Origin: Nocardia fluminea
GTDB taxonomy: Bacteria; Actinomycetota; Actinomycetes; Mycobacteriales; Mycobacteriaceae
Direction of reading: 5' to 3'
Assembly: GCF_002846365.1 (NCBI RefSeq)
Contig: NZ_PJMW01000002.1
Coordinates: forward strand, 3,782,001-3,846,000
DNA: 64,000 nucleotides
Notes under the pieces: model-generated
What the model was told of the DNA's origin: nothing
The model's input: only the letters and a program-made list of their open reading frames with translations
The model's database searches: none
Translations under genes and position numbers: made by a program
In this document: one piece after another, positions 10,995 through 21,453 of the stretch
How the letters are laid out: each line of letters opens with the position of its first letter
Position numbering within the stretch: position 1 is the stretch's first letter

Positions 10995-11672
10995 GTGCAA
11001 CTCGACGTCGTCACGATCTTCCCGGAGTATCTCGAGCCGCTGCGCACCGCGCTGCTCGGCAAGGCCGTCGACAAGGGCCTGATCTCGATCGGTGTGCACG
11101 ATCTGCGCCACTGGACGCACGACGTGCACAAATCGGTCGACGACTCGCCCTACGGCGGCGGTCCCGGGATGGTCATGAAGCCCACCGTGTGGGGTGCGGC
11201 CCTGGACGAGGTGTGCCCCGACGACGCACTGCTCGTGGTCCCCACGCCGGCCGGTGTGCCGTTCACCCAGGCCACCGCGCAGCGCTGGGCCACCGAGAAG
11301 CACCTCGTGTTCGCCTGCGGGCGCTACGAGGGCATCGATCAGCGTGTCTTCGACGACGCCGCGCGCCGTGTCCGGGTCGAAGAGGTGAGCATCGGCGACT
11401 ACGTCCTCATCGGCGGTGAGGCCGCGGTGCTCGTGATGACCGAGGCCGTGGTGCGCCTGATCCCCGGTGTGCTCGGCAATCAGCAGTCCCACCAGGAGGA
11501 TTCGTTCTCCGACGGACTCCTCGAAGGTCCCAGCTACACCCGGCCGGTGTCGTGGCGCGGCCTGGACGTGCCCCCGATCCTGCTCTCGGGCGACCACGCC
11601 AAGGTCGCCGCGTGGCGTCACGAACAGTCACTGGAACGCACCGCGCAGCGGCGCCCCGATCTGCTGCCTTGA
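10995..11672 (+). CDS. trmD: tRNA (guanine37-N1)-methyltransferase
   Basis: SPOUT methyltransferase making m1G37 in tRNAs, which prevents frameshifting. The trefoil-knot motifs [10 protein letters not shown] and [11 protein letters not shown] (S-adenosylmethionine site) are present. It begins [12 protein letters not shown] from a GTG codon. 225 residues, slightly short of enterobacterial TrmD but usual for actinobacteria. Its stop is adjacent to the end of the convergent VOC gene, leaving no room for a separate terminator. Confidence 0.96.
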   Translation: MQLDVVTIFPEYLEPLRTALLGKAVDKGLISIGVHDLRHWTHDVHKSVDDSPYGGGPGMVMKPTVWGAALDEVCPDDALLVVPTPAGVPFTQATAQRWATEKHLVFACGRYEGIDQRVFDDAARRVRVEEVSIGDYVLIGGEAAVLVMTEAVVRLIPGVLGNQQSHQEDSFSDGLLEGPSYTRPVSWRGLDVPPILLSGDHAKVAAWRHEQSLERTAQRRPDLLP

Positions 11673-12041
11673 CTAGCCCGCGATCACGCGGGTGGTGATG
11701 CAGAACGGATGGCCGGCGGGGTCGAGCAGTACCCGCCAGCGCGGATCCGGTTGTACAGGGGCGGGTTTCGCGCCGATCGCGAGCGCGTGCTGTTCGCACA
11801 GGTCGAGGTCGGCGTCGGCCGCGAGGTCCAGGTGCACCGCAGCCGTGCCGGGCCACTGCGGCGGAAAATAGTCCTCCACGCGTTGCGCGGCGACCGTCAG
11901 TCCCGACGGGATACGGATCCCGACGCTGTGCGCGTCGTTCCACAGGACACGGCCACCGAGCAGCCCGAGATAGAAGCGGGCGAGGGACTCGGGGTCGTCA
12001 CAGTCCAGTGAGAGGCCGGCCAGCTGAAAAGGCTCCGTCAT
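11673..12041 (-). CDS. VOC/glyoxalase-fold protein
   Basis: A 122-residue protein with the vicinal oxygen chelate pattern: LDCDDPESLARFYLGLLGG at the start of the first half and LLDPAGHPFCI at the end of the second. The ATG at 12041 starts the domain; the frame is open 10 codons further up. These proteins range from dioxygenases to antibiotic-binding proteins; no function is assigned. Convergent with and touching trmD. Confidence 0.78.
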   Translation of the reverse strand: MTEPFQLAGLSLDCDDPESLARFYLGLLGGRVLWNDAHSVGIRIPSGLTVAAQRVEDYFPPQWPGTAAVHLDLAADADLDLCEQHALAIGAKPAPVQPDPRWRVLLDPAGHPFCITTRVIAG

Positions 12042-12414
12042 CGAAGCGACGCTACCGGTCCGTACGGGCACCGAGATTGATTTGCGCTAAAGACATTTGG
12101 GTATTCATTCGGGTTGTTCTTTGTGTGATCGTCCATAGTGAGGGTTGCTGGTTCCATCCGGAATCGGTTGGGCCCCAGTGCCCGTCGGCCTTATCGAGCC
12201 GGACGCGACGAGACCGAACCGGCTGTGCGCTGATGTTCCCAGTCCAGGCACTGCGTCCCTTGGTGATCGGGCGCCGCTCGAGGACACGCGCGGTGTCGCG
12301 GTTTCCAGTCACCGCGTGAGACCTTGCCTGCCCGCTCGGCCGGTCCGGAGGCATTGCGGCAGATCTGGCGACCGAATGGCAGTGACATATCCCACATGTC
12401 GTGGGGGGTGGCAG
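12042..12414. other. Gene-free interval
   Basis: About 370 nt between the VOC gene and the GAF-LuxR gene, both on the minus strand. The short reading frames on both strands show no recognisable domain or good start. I see no tRNA, repeat or clear hairpin. It presumably holds the VOC gene promoter. Confidence 0.4.
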
Positions 12415-13260
12415 TCAGGGCAGCAAGCCGTACCGACGTGCCCGCGCTACCGCTTCGTGTCTGGTCCCGGCGTCGAGTTTGCTCATCGCCTGCCTCAGGT
12501 AACTCTTGACGGTCTCGGCGCCGAGTGAGAGTCGCAGTGCCGCTTCCTGATTCGTGCAGCCGAGGGCGATCTGGGCGAGCACGTCGAGTTCACGCCGAGA
12601 CAGTCGCGGCGCATCGCCGACCGACTCGCCGGTCAACACCCCGGTCAGTCGTTCGCATACCCCGGAGAGCCGGTCGCGCAGCGCGAGATCGTCCGTGGCG
12701 GTCGCGATGGCGCGGAGTTCGGCGTGGATCTCCCGGAGACCCTCGCTCGCCGCGGGCGCGGTGGTCGTCGGCGGAGTCGCCAGCTCGAGCAGCCGGACCC
12801 GCCGGTCCACTTCGTCGCGGACCGCGATCTCCGTGGCCAGCCGCCTGCCCGCCTGCAGGATCACCTCCGCGGTGCGGTCACCGAGGGGGCCGGTGCCCCG
12901 CGTGGCGGCGTAGAGCACGGCGCGAGGTCGATCGGCCACCACCACCGGCACGGCCATCACCGACCGCAACCCTTCGCCCACCACCGCGGCGTCGTAGTGG
13001 TGGGTGATCGCCGACGAGCCCCGGTAATCGGCTACCGACGTGGGCCTGCGGTACTCCATGGCCTGCCCGCCGAGTCCGGAGGTGCGCAGCACCGACAGTC
13101 CGCGCAGACCCGTGGTGACGGTGCCGACGAACTCGGTGAGCAGCAGGGTGTCCTCGTCCACCGCGCCGCCGAACACCACCGGGACATTCGCGCGGCTCGC
13201 CACCCAGCGGATCTCGGCGCGCAGCGCGTCACCGTCGCGCGGGCGCAACAGGGAAGTCAT
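12415..13260 (-). CDS. GAF-domain LuxR-type transcriptional regulator
   Basis: 281 residues. The N-terminal ~150 residues look like a GAF sensor domain (VPVVFGGAVDEDTLLLTEF to MAVPVVVADRPRAVLYAA). The C-terminal ~60 are a LuxR helix-turn-helix: RRELDVLAQIALGCTNQEAA, then ETVKSYLRQAMSKL. The start has a purine-rich AAAGGGG upstream on the minus strand. It is divergent from two acyl-CoA ligase genes with only 96 nt between, so it most likely controls them in response to a small ligand. Regulator class is certain; target is inferred. Confidence 0.85.
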   Translation of the reverse strand: MTSLLRPRDGDALRAEIRWVASRANVPVVFGGAVDEDTLLLTEFVGTVTTGLRGLSVLRTSGLGGQAMEYRRPTSVADYRGSSAITHHYDAAVVGEGLRSVMAVPVVVADRPRAVLYAATRGTGPLGDRTAEVILQAGRRLATEIAVRDEVDRRVRLLELATPPTTTAPAASEGLREIHAELRAIATATDDLALRDRLSGVCERLTGVLTGESVGDAPRLSRRELDVLAQIALGCTNQEAALRLSLGAETVKSYLRQAMSKLDAGTRHEAVARARRYGLLP

Positions 13261-13356
13261 GGATCACCCCTTTTCGGGGGTAGTGGGGCACGTGAGCTAT
13301 GCCACATTCTAGGACACACCCGGTGGCCGATACCCGGGTGATGAGGAGAAGCTGCG

Positions 13357-14970
13357 ATGAGTACCGATCTGGACGCGCGGGTGCGCGACCTGCTCGCCGA
13401 TTACGACCGACCCGAGTCCTGTGCGGCCGATCTGCTCTGCGATCGGCATCCGGCCGGGCAGATCGCGTTCACGGTGATCGAGTCCGATCTGCGCGCCTAT
13501 GAGCTGACCTACGGCGAACTGCGCGAGCGCTCGGCCCGGTTCGCCGCCGCGCTGGCCGAACTCGGCGTCGAACCCGGCGACCGGGTGGCCACGTTGATGG
13601 GCAAGTCCGTCGAGCTCGTGGTGGCGCTACTGGGTATCTGGCGCCGCGGCGCGGTACACGTGCCGTTGTTCACCGCGTTCGCGGCACCGGCCATCGAGTT
13701 CCGGCTGACGGCGAGCCGCGCGAAAGTCGTTGTCGCCGATGCCGACCAGGCGCTCAAGCTCGCGGCGGGCGGCTACCGGACGATCGTTGCCGGCGACGCC
13801 GACCTCCCCGGCGCGCTGCGCTTCGCCGATCTGCTCGACGGGTACCGATCCGACGACCCGCGCGCGCGGCCGGTGGCGGTCGGCGGCGACGGCCTGCTGG
13901 TCCAGCTGTTCACCAGCGGCACCACCGGCACCCCCAAGGGCGTGCCGATCCCGGTGCGCGCGCTGGCGTCGTTCCACGCCTACCAGGAGTTCGCCCTGGA
14001 CGTGCGCCCGGAGGATGTCTACTGGAACGCGGCCGATCCGGGCTGGGCCTACGGCCTCTACTACGCGATCCTCGCACCGCTGGCCACCGGCGTACGCAGC
14101 CTGCTGCTGCACGCGGGGTTCTCGGCGGCGCTCACCTGGGAGGTGTTGCAGCGCTTCGGCGTCACCAACTTCGCCGCCGCGCCGACCGTGTACCGGGCGT
14201 TGCGCGCCGACAGCGCGCCGGCCCCGGAGGACTTCGCGCTGCGCCGGGCGTCGTCGGCGGGTGAGCCGCTGACCCCGGACGTGGTGGCCTGGTCGCAGCG
14301 GACACTCGGGGTGCCGGTGCGTGACCACTACGGGCAGACCGAGCACGGCATGGTCATCTGCCACGCGTGGCACCCCGCCCTTGACGTAGCCGTGCCGCCC
14401 GGCTCGATGGGCAGGCAGCTCCCCGGATGGTCGTGTGCGGTGCTGGCCGAGGACGCCGACACCGAGGCGGCGCCCGGTGAGATCGGCCGGGTCGCGATCG
14501 ACACCCAGCACAGCCCGCTGCTCTGGTTCCTCGGCTACCTCGACGATCCGGAACGCACCGCGAGCCGATTCACCGCCGACGGGCGCTGGTATCTCACCGG
14601 TGACGTCGGCTCCCGCGACGCCGACGGTTGTTTCCGCTTCAGCTCCCGCGACGACGACGTGATCATCATGGCGGGCTACCGCATCGGCCCGTTCGAGGTC
14701 GAGAGTGTGCTCGTCCTGCACGAACAGGTCGCCGAGGCCGCCGTGGTCGGCATGCCCGACGAACTGCGCGGCGAAGTGCTGGAGGCCTTCGTGGTTCCCC
14801 GCGCGGGCGCCGAGGGCGGTGCCGAGTTGGCCGCCGAACTGCAACAGCTGGTCAAGGACGAGTTCGCCGCCCACGCCTATCCGAGAAGGGTGCACTTCGT
14901 CGACAGTCTGCCCAAGACACCGAGCGGTAAAGTGCAGCGATTCCTGCTGCGCGGCAAGGAGATCCGGTGA
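13357..14970 (+). CDS. AMP-binding acyl-CoA ligase (acetyl-/medium-chain type)
   Basis: ANL-superfamily adenylating enzyme that activates a carboxylic acid as acyl-AMP and transfers it to CoA. Motifs: the P-loop-like [11 protein letters not shown] near residue 185, [15 protein letters not shown], and C-terminal [11 protein letters not shown] with the catalytic lysine. The N-terminal part resembles acetyl-CoA synthetase and ACSM-type enzymes rather than long-chain FadD. 537 residues. ATG with AGGAG at 13344-13348. Its stop overlaps the start of the second ligase, so both are made together. Confidence 0.85.
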   Translation: MSTDLDARVRDLLADYDRPESCAADLLCDRHPAGQIAFTVIESDLRAYELTYGELRERSARFAAALAELGVEPGDRVATLMGKSVELVVALLGIWRRGAVHVPLFTAFAAPAIEFRLTASRAKVVVADADQALKLAAGGYRTIVAGDADLPGALRFADLLDGYRSDDPRARPVAVGGDGLLVQLFTSGTTGTPKGVPIPVRALASFHAYQEFALDVRPEDVYWNAADPGWAYGLYYAILAPLATGVRSLLLHAGFSAALTWEVLQRFGVTNFAAAPTVYRALRADSAPAPEDFALRRASSAGEPLTPDVVAWSQRTLGVPVRDHYGQTEHGMVICHAWHPALDVAVPPGSMGRQLPGWSCAVLAEDADTEAAPGEIGRVAIDTQHSPLLWFLGYLDDPERTASRFTADGRWYLTGDVGSRDADGCFRFSSRDDDVIIMAGYRIGPFEVESVLVLHEQVAEAAVVGMPDELRGEVLEAFVVPRAGAEGGAELAAELQQLVKDEFAAHAYPRRVHFVDSLPKTPSGKVQRFLLRGKEIR

Positions 14971-16583
14971 TGTCAGAGCTCAGCTACAGCTGCGGTCCCG
15001 CCGGCATCGCGCTGCTCGGTGACACCATCGGCGCGAATCTCGATCGCGCCGTCGCGGCCCATCCGACGCGCGACGCGCTCGTCGACTGCCCGACGGGGCG
15101 GCGCTGGACCTACCGCGAGGTGGGGGCCGCCGTCGATGCCGTCGCGACCGGTCTGGCCGCACACGGCATCGAACCCGGTGACCGGGTCGGCATCTGGGCG
15201 CCCAACTGCGCGGAATGGTTTCTCGTGCAGTACGCCACCGCGAAGATCGGCGCCATCCTGGTCAATATCAACCCCGCCTACCGCACCAGCGAACTCGAAT
15301 ACGTCCTCGTCCAGGCCGGGGTGCGCGCGCTGATCGCCGCACCGGAGTTCAAGAGTTCGGACTACGTCGCGATGATCGAGCAGGTCCGGCCGCGTTGTCC
15401 CGCCCTGGAACAGGTGCTGATCCTCGGCACCGAGCAGTGGCGGCAGGTGGCCGAGACCGTGCCGGACGACGCGCGGCTGCGCGCGATCGCCGAGACACTG
15501 TCGGCCGACGACCCGATCAACATCCAATACACCTCGGGAACAACGGGTTTCCCCAAGGGCGCGACGCTGAGTCACCACAACATCCTCAACAACGGGTTCT
15601 TCGTCGGCGAGCTGTGCGGATACACCGAGGCCGACCGGGTCTGCATCCCCGTTCCGTACTACCACTGCTTCGGCATGGTGATGGGCAATCTCGCGGTCAC
15701 CTCGCACGGTGCGACCGCGGTGATTCCGGCGCCCTCGTTCGATCCGGCCGCCACCTTGGCCGCTGTCACCGCGCAACGGTGCACGTCGCTCTACGGTGTG
15801 CCGACGATGTTCATCGCGATGCTGGCCGAACTCGATTCCGGCGCCGAGTACGAGCTGTCGAGTCTGCGCACCGGCATCATGGCCGGCTCGCCGTGTCCGG
15901 TCGAGGTGATGAAACGGGTGATCGATCGGCTGGGGATGAGCGAGGTCGCCATCTGCTACGGCATGACCGAGACCTCGCCGGTGTCCACCCAGACCCGCCG
16001 CGACGACAGCATCGACCGCCGCACCGCCACCGTCGGCCGCGTCGGCCCGCACCTCGAGGTGAAGGTGGTCGACCCGGAGACCGGGCGCACCGTGGCCCGC
16101 GGCGAACCGGGCGAACTGTGCACCCGCGGCTATTCGGTGATGCTCGGATACTGGGAACAGCCCGACAAGACCGCCGAGGCGATCGACGCCGCTCGCTGGA
16201 TGCACACCGGTGATATCGGCGTCATGGACGCCGAGGGCTATCTCGCGGTCACCGGCCGGATCAAGGACATGGTCATTCGCGGCGGTGAGAACATCTACCC
16301 CCGCGAGATCGAGGAGTTCCTCTATACCCACCCCGACATCGTCGACGCCCAGGTCATCGGCGTCCCCGACGACAAATACGGTGAGGAGCTCATGGTCTGG
16401 CTGCGCCTGCGCGGGGGCGCGACGCCCCTCGACGCCGACGCCGTCCGCACCTTCTGCGCGGGCCGCCTCGCCCACTACAAGATCCCGCGCTACGTGCACG
16501 TGGTCGACGAGTTCCCGATGACGGTCACCGGCAAGGTCCGCAAAGCCGAGATGCGCGAACTCGCCAGGGACATCCTCGGCTGA
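14970..16583 (+). CDS. Fatty-acid CoA ligase (FadD-like)
   Basis: Second ANL ligase, about 537 residues. Motifs: [54 protein letters not shown] and [13 protein letters not shown]. The RGGENI motif and overall form match medium- or long-chain fatty acyl-CoA synthetases. It may start at ATG 14970 (one-base overlap with the previous stop) or GTG 14967. Two consecutive ligases under one divergent regulator suggest a small carboxylic-acid utilisation unit, for which no oxidation genes are present in the window. Confidence 0.86.
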   Translation: MSELSYSCGPAGIALLGDTIGANLDRAVAAHPTRDALVDCPTGRRWTYREVGAAVDAVATGLAAHGIEPGDRVGIWAPNCAEWFLVQYATAKIGAILVNINPAYRTSELEYVLVQAGVRALIAAPEFKSSDYVAMIEQVRPRCPALEQVLILGTEQWRQVAETVPDDARLRAIAETLSADDPINIQYTSGTTGFPKGATLSHHNILNNGFFVGELCGYTEADRVCIPVPYYHCFGMVMGNLAVTSHGATAVIPAPSFDPAATLAAVTAQRCTSLYGVPTMFIAMLAELDSGAEYELSSLRTGIMAGSPCPVEVMKRVIDRLGMSEVAICYGMTETSPVSTQTRRDDSIDRRTATVGRVGPHLEVKVVDPETGRTVARGEPGELCTRGYSVMLGYWEQPDKTAEAIDAARWMHTGDIGVMDAEGYLAVTGRIKDMVIRGGENIYPREIEEFLYTHPDIVDAQVIGVPDDKYGEELMVWLRLRGGATPLDADAVRTFCAGRLAHYKIPRYVHVVDEFPMTVTGKVRKAEMRELARDILG

Positions 16584-16736
16584 ATCCCGAGCACCGCTGC
16601 TTCGTGCCGGTGTGTTCGCGACCGCGAGCGCACCGGCACCGTGCTGAATCGTGCGATCACCGAACCCCGGGGTGTGGGCAATTCGCTGACCTGGGTGCCA
16701 GCGCGGTGTCGGTCATGAGCTGTAGTCTCTGCGGCT

Positions 16737-19118
16737 GTGACGACAGCGCCCGAGATCGCCGACAGCACGACCACCATCGCCAGCGTAGGCAGGCGGATCG
16801 CCGATGAACTGGGGGTGCGCGAGACCCAGGTCCGCGCCGCCGTCGAACTGCTCGACGGTGGTTCGACGGTTCCGTTCATCGCGCGCTACCGCAAGGAGGT
16901 CACCGACGGCCTCGACGATGCCCAGTTGCGCCAGCTCGAGGAACGGCTCGGGTATCTGCGTGAGCTCGACGAGCGCCGCGGCGCGATCATCGAATCCATC
17001 CGCTGCCAGGGCAAACTCGATCCCGCCCTGCACTCGCAGCTCATGCTCGCCGAGACCAAGGCGCGCCTGGAGGACATCTACCTGCCGTACAAGCCCAAGC
17101 GCCGCACCAAGGCGCAGATCGCGCGCGAAGCCGGCCACGAACCGGTGGCCGACGCGCTGATCGGCGACCCGAACACCGATCCGGCCGCCTACACCGCCGA
17201 ACAGCTCGACGGTGCCCGCTCGATCCTGGTCGAACGCTTCGCCGAAGACGCCGATCTCGTCGGTGAGCTGCGTGAGCTGATGTGGAACCGCGGCCGGATC
17301 ACCTCGACGGTGCGCGCGGGCAAGGAGGAGGCGGGGGCCAAGTTCTCCGACTACTTCGAGTTCAGCGAGCCCTTCCACAAGTTGCCTTCGCACCGGATCC
17401 TGGCGCTGCTGCGCGGGGAGAAGGAGGAGATGCTCACGCTGCATCTGGAAGCCGACACCGAAGAGCCCGCACCCGGGGAGCGCACGATCTACGAGGGCCG
17501 CATCGCCCTCGCCTTCGGCATCGCCGACAAGGGCAGGCCTGCCGATTCCTGGCTGCTCGACACCGTGCGCTGGGCCTGGCGCACCAAGCTCGCCGTGAGC
17601 TTGGGGATCGACACCAGGATGCGGTTGCGCCAGGCGGCCGAGAAGGACGCGGTCGACGTGTTCGCCGCGAACCTGCGCGATCTGCTGCTCGCCGCGCCCG
17701 CGGGCACCCGCACCACGATGGGCCTGGACCCCGGTTACCGCACCGGCGTGAAGGTCGCCGTCGTCGACGCCACCGGTAAGGCCGTCGCGACCGAGGTGAT
17801 CTATCCGCACAAGCCGCAGGGGCAGACCGAGAAGTCCCTCGCCGTGCTGGCCGCGCTCGTCGCCCGCTTCAACGTGGAGCTCATCGCCATCGGTAACGGC
17901 ACCGCCTCGCGCGAGACCGATGCCCTTGCGGTGGAACTGATCTCGCGGATCCCGGAGAACAAGCCGACCAAGATCGTGGTGTCGGAGGCGGGCGCCTCGG
18001 TGTATTCCGCGTCGGCCTACGCCTCGGCCGAACTGCCCGACATGGACGTGTCGCTGCGCGGCGCGGTCTCCATCGCCCGGCGTCTGCAGGACCCGCTCGC
18101 CGAACTGGTGAAGATCGATCCCAAGTCGATCGGTGTCGGCCAGTACCAGCACGACGTCTCCGAGACCCTGCTGGCGCGTTCGCTGGGCGCGGTCGTCGAA
18201 GATGCCGTGAACGCGGTCGGAGTCGACGTGAACACCGCCTCGGTGCCGCTGCTCTCGCGCGTGTCGGGCGTTTCCACGTCGGTGGCGGAAAGCATTGTGG
18301 CCCATCGTGATCAGAACGGACCCTTCAGCAGTCGCAAGGCCCTGCTCGAGGTGCCGCGCCTGGGCCCGAAGGCTTTCGAGCAGTGCGCGGGCTTCCTGCG
18401 CATCCGCGGCGGCGTCGACCCGCTGGACACCTCCGCCGTGCACCCCGAGGCCTACCCGGTGGTGCGCCGCATTCTCGAGCACACCGGCCGCGAGATGTCC
18501 GAGGTCATCGGCAACACCAGCACCCTGCGCGCGTTGAAGCCCGGCGACTTCACCGACGAGAAGTTCGGTGTGCCCACCGTCAGCGACATCATCGCCGAGC
18601 TGGAGAAGCCGGGCCTTGACCCGCGCCCGGAATTCAAGACCGCCGAATTCGCCGCGGGCATCGAGAAGGTCGCCGATCTGAAGCCGGGGATGGTGCTCGA
18701 AGGCGTCGTCACCAACGTGGCCGCGTTCGGCGCGTTCGTCGATGTCGGCGTGCACCAGGACGGTCTGGTGCACGTGTCGGCGCTGTCGCACACCTTCGTC
18801 AAGGACCCGCGCGAAGTGGTGAAGTCCGGTGACGTGGTGAAGGTGAAGGTTCTCGAGGTCGACGTCGCCCGTCAGCGGATCGGTCTCACGCTGCGGCTCG
18901 ATGACGAGCCGGGCAAGCCCGCGCAGGGGGACAATCGTGGGGGTGGCGCGCCACGCGGCCAGGGTCGTGGACAGCAAGGCGGTCGTGGTCCGGCACCTGC
19001 CCGCAATCAGGGACAGGGGCGTCAGGGCAACGGCGGCGGCAACCAGCGCAAGCAAGCCACGGCGCCGACCGGTTCGATGGCAGACGCGCTGCGCGCGGCA
19101 GGCTTCGGCAACAAGTAG
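16737..19118 (+). CDS. tex: Tex-family RNA-binding transcription accessory protein
   Basis: 793-residue nucleic-acid-binding protein. Domains: Tex N-terminal helical region, YqgF-like RNase-H fold with GLDPGYRTGVKVAVVD near residue 328, helix-hairpin-helix region near 510-570 (FSSRKALLEVPRLGPKAFE), and an S1 domain from about 650 (GMVLEGVVTNVAAFGAFVD). The last ~60 residues are Gly/Gln/Arg-rich, an RGG-like tail. TAGTCT at 16723-16728 lies 8 nt before the GTG and there is no Shine-Dalgarno, so the mRNA is probably leaderless. Confidence 0.94.
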   Translation: MTTAPEIADSTTTIASVGRRIADELGVRETQVRAAVELLDGGSTVPFIARYRKEVTDGLDDAQLRQLEERLGYLRELDERRGAIIESIRCQGKLDPALHSQLMLAETKARLEDIYLPYKPKRRTKAQIAREAGHEPVADALIGDPNTDPAAYTAEQLDGARSILVERFAEDADLVGELRELMWNRGRITSTVRAGKEEAGAKFSDYFEFSEPFHKLPSHRILALLRGEKEEMLTLHLEADTEEPAPGERTIYEGRIALAFGIADKGRPADSWLLDTVRWAWRTKLAVSLGIDTRMRLRQAAEKDAVDVFAANLRDLLLAAPAGTRTTMGLDPGYRTGVKVAVVDATGKAVATEVIYPHKPQGQTEKSLAVLAALVARFNVELIAIGNGTASRETDALAVELISRIPENKPTKIVVSEAGASVYSASAYASAELPDMDVSLRGAVSIARRLQDPLAELVKIDPKSIGVGQYQHDVSETLLARSLGAVVEDAVNAVGVDVNTASVPLLSRVSGVSTSVAESIVAHRDQNGPFSSRKALLEVPRLGPKAFEQCAGFLRIRGGVDPLDTSAVHPEAYPVVRRILEHTGREMSEVIGNTSTLRALKPGDFTDEKFGVPTVSDIIAELEKPGLDPRPEFKTAEFAAGIEKVADLKPGMVLEGVVTNVAAFGAFVDVGVHQDGLVHVSALSHTFVKDPREVVKSGDVVKVKVLEVDVARQRIGLTLRLDDEPGKPAQGDNRGGGAPRGQGRGQQGGRGPAPARNQGQGRQGNGGGNQRKQATAPTGSMADALRAAGFGNK

Positions 19119-19145
19119 ACAGCAACTCGACGACAGGGCGGCGGC

Positions 19146-20024
19146 ATGCGACGGTGGCTCGAGGACGAGGTGATCGCGCACGGCCGCCTGCCCCTGCTCT
19201 GTTTCCTGCTGGGGTTCATCCTCGGTTTTGTGGTGATCCGGGTGAGCGTGCGGATGATCCGGGCCAACGTCCGCTGGTGGCCGGGCAACGTGAAGGCGGG
19301 CGACACCCACATCCACCACATGGTGTTCGGCGTGATCACCGTGCTGCTGTCGGGCATCGGGCTGATCGCCACCGCCGAGGACTCCACCCAGGTCACCTCG
19401 AGCGTGCTGGCCGCGCTCTTCGGCATCGGCGCCGCGCTGGTACTCGACGAATTCGCGCTGATCTTCTATCTGCGTGACGTCTACTGGTCCGAACAGGGCC
19501 GCACTTCGGTGGACGCGGTCTTCGTCGCGCTCGGGGTGACCGGTTTGCTCCTGCTCGGCGTGCAACCGGCCACGTTTCTGGACTACGACGACTTCCGGGC
19601 GTCGAGCGGTGTCGGGGTGCGGGTCGGTGTCGCGATCACGATCGTGGTGAATCTGGTGCTCGCCGCGATCGTGATCGCCAAGGGCAAGATCTGGACCGGG
19701 CTGTTCGGCATGTTCTTCACCCCATTGCTCCTCGTCGGCGCGGTGCGGCTGAGCAGGCCGGGCGCCCCGTGGGCACGCTGGCGCTACGGGAATCGGCCCA
19801 AGACCATGAACCGGGCGGTCGCGCGGGAACGGCGTTACCGTCGCCCGGTCATCCGCGCGAAGATCTTCATCCAGGACCTGATCGCGGGCAAACCCGACGT
19901 CGAGCACGCGCGCACGGCCGCCGAGGCGGAGTTGGCGCGTAAGGTCGTTCCCGCGCCCTCGGCGCCGACACCGCATCCCCACCTGCTGCCGCGTCGCCGC
20001 GCCGATCAAACCGACGAGCAGTGA
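19146..20024 (+). CDS. Conserved actinobacterial membrane protein
   Basis: 292 residues with about five or six hydrophobic helices (residues ~15-35, 60-80, 88-110, 125-145, 160-180, 185-200) and a charged cytoplasmic C-terminal tail. Conserved-looking motifs are HIHHM near residue 58 and LDEFALIFYLRDVYW near residue 100, where His, Asp and Glu in or near the membrane suggest metal binding or an enzymatic role. I do not recognise a named family. It follows tex by 27 nt in the same direction. Confidence 0.75.
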   Translation: MRRWLEDEVIAHGRLPLLCFLLGFILGFVVIRVSVRMIRANVRWWPGNVKAGDTHIHHMVFGVITVLLSGIGLIATAEDSTQVTSSVLAALFGIGAALVLDEFALIFYLRDVYWSEQGRTSVDAVFVALGVTGLLLLGVQPATFLDYDDFRASSGVGVRVGVAITIVVNLVLAAIVIAKGKIWTGLFGMFFTPLLLVGAVRLSRPGAPWARWRYGNRPKTMNRAVARERRYRRPVIRAKIFIQDLIAGKPDVEHARTAAEAELARKVVPAPSAPTPHPHLLPRRRADQTDEQ

Positions 20025-20030
20025 AGGCCC

Positions 20031-20068
20031 GATTTCGAACGCGGTTACCCGGTCTGGCACAATGAACC
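20031..20068 (+). promoter_or_regulatory. Promoter block of rplS
   Basis: GATTTC, 16 nt, then TCTGGCACAATGAACC: 22 of 22 fixed positions but one agree with the rpsP block at identical spacing. CACAAT (20058-20063) is the likely -10. It predicts a leader of about 110 nt before rplS. Confidence 0.55.
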
Positions 20069-20182
20069 GGTTGCCTTGGACGAGTCATGTCCGAGAGCAC
20101 TCCTGTTCTGAGCATGAACCGGTCGAGCGCGCGAGTGCCGCCAGGTTCCTCTGTTCACGCGAAGAATCCGAAAAGGTGGAAA

Positions 20183-20524
20183 ATGAACACCCTTGATTTC
20201 GTCGACGAGAAGTCGCTGCGTAGCGATGTCCCCGACTTCCGTCCGGGCGACACCCTGAACGTGCACGTGAAGGTCATCGAAGGCTCGAAGGAGCGCATCC
20301 AGGTCTTCAAGGGCGTCGTTATCCGGCGTCATGGCGGCGGCATCGGCGAGACCTTCACGGTCCGCAAGGTGTCCTTCGGCGTGGGTGTCGAGCGCACCTT
20401 CCCCGTGCACAGCCCCAACATCGACCACATCGATGTCGTGACCCGCGGTGACGTGCGTCGCGCCAAGCTGTACTACCTGCGCGACCTGCGCGGCAAGGCT
20501 GCCAAGATCAAGGAAAAGCGCTGA
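20183..20524 (+). CDS. rplS: 50S ribosomal protein L19
   Basis: Large-subunit protein at the 30S-50S interface. It begins [13 protein letters not shown] and contains the typical [19 protein letters not shown] and [20 protein letters not shown]. 113 residues. ATG 20183 has AGGTGG at 20175-20180. The frame is open for 32 more codons upstream, but that part has no L19 homology and falls in the leader. A strong hairpin follows. Confidence 0.97.
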   Translation: MNTLDFVDEKSLRSDVPDFRPGDTLNVHVKVIEGSKERIQVFKGVVIRRHGGGIGETFTVRKVSFGVGVERTFPVHSPNIDHIDVVTRGDVRRAKLYYLRDLRGKAAKIKEKR

Positions 20525-20561
20525 TCTCGCAGTAGCACTTCGCAGTACCAGAATTCTTCAG

Positions 20562-20600
20562 GTAGCCCGGTACCCGACTCACGTCGGGGTGCCGGGCTAC
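20562..20600 (+). terminator. rplS terminator hairpin overlapping the lepB promoter
   Basis: GTAGCCCGG (20562-20570) pairs with CCGGGCTAC (20592-20600), extended inward by GTACCCGAC/GTCGGGGTGC. There is only TCT after it. The descending arm contains the first bases of TACTCT (20598-20603), the likely lepB -10. Confidence 0.72.
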
Positions 20601-20610
20601 TCTGTTCGGC

Positions 20611-21375
20611 GTGGCAGACGAAAGTGGGTCGGTGTCGGTGTCCGATTCGGGTGACGAAGGTGGACGGCGCAGAAAGAAGCGCGACGACAAGAAGCAGCGA
20701 CCGTTCTGGCAGGAGCTGCCGATACTCGTCGTGATCGCGGCGGTGATCGCCGCGCTGATGGTGACTTTCGTCGGCAGGCCGTATGTGATCCCCTCGCAGT
20801 CGATGGAGAACACGCTGCTGATCGGTGATCGCATCTACGTCCAGAAGATCAGCTACTACGGCTCCGAACCGGGTCCGGGCGATGTGGTGGTCTTCGTCGG
20901 TCCGCCGTCGTGGAACGGGCACTACAAATCGGTGCGTTCGGACAACACCGTCGTGCGCGGCGTGCAGAACTTCCTGTCCTACTTCGGGTTGGTCCCGCCG
21001 GACGAGAACGATCTGGTCAAGCGCGTGATCGCGGTCGGCGGGCAGACCGTGCAGTGCTGCGATCCGCAGGGCCGCGTCATGGTCGACGGCAAACCGCTCG
21101 ACGAGCCGTACATCAAGAAGGATTACCCCTGGTACACCGATCGCCCCAACGCCGTGTACCCCGCCGGTCGGGTGTTCGGCCCGGTGAAGGTGCCCGAGGG
21201 CAATCTGTGGGTGATGGGCGACAACCGCAACGAGTCGGCGGATTCGCGCGCCCACGTCAGCGACGATCTGCAGGGCACTGTGCCGGTGGACAACGTCCGC
21301 GGCAAAACGGTGTTCAAGATCTGGCCGCCGAACCGTATGGGACCGGTCAAGACCGAGAACGCGCAAGAGAACTGA
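20611..21375 (+). CDS. lepB: Signal peptidase I
   Basis: Membrane-bound protease that removes Sec and Tat signal peptides. A lysine/arginine-rich cytoplasmic N-terminus is followed by one membrane helix (about residues 35-53), then the catalytic domain with Ser64 in IPSQSMENTL, Lys137 in DLVKRVIAVGG, and the C-terminal box GDNRNESADSR. 254 residues. The GTG start lies 7 nt after TACTCT with no Shine-Dalgarno, fitting a leaderless mRNA. Confidence 0.95.
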   Translation: MADESGSVSVSDSGDEGGRRRKKRDDKKQRPFWQELPILVVIAAVIAALMVTFVGRPYVIPSQSMENTLLIGDRIYVQKISYYGSEPGPGDVVVFVGPPSWNGHYKSVRSDNTVVRGVQNFLSYFGLVPPDENDLVKRVIAVGGQTVQCCDPQGRVMVDGKPLDEPYIKKDYPWYTDRPNAVYPAGRVFGPVKVPEGNLWVMGDNRNESADSRAHVSDDLQGTVPVDNVRGKTVFKIWPPNRMGPVKTENAQEN

Positions 21376-21453
21376 CACGTTGAGGCGGGGCGTTCCGGGG
21401 CGAGTGCGCACCCGGGACGCCCGGCGGAACTGACGCGACGGGACAATCGAACT

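Noticed and set aside
12008..12397. Short frames of 60-127 codons in the gap after the VOC gene
   Set aside because: No homology, ribosome binding site or consistent codon usage; overlapping on both strands.
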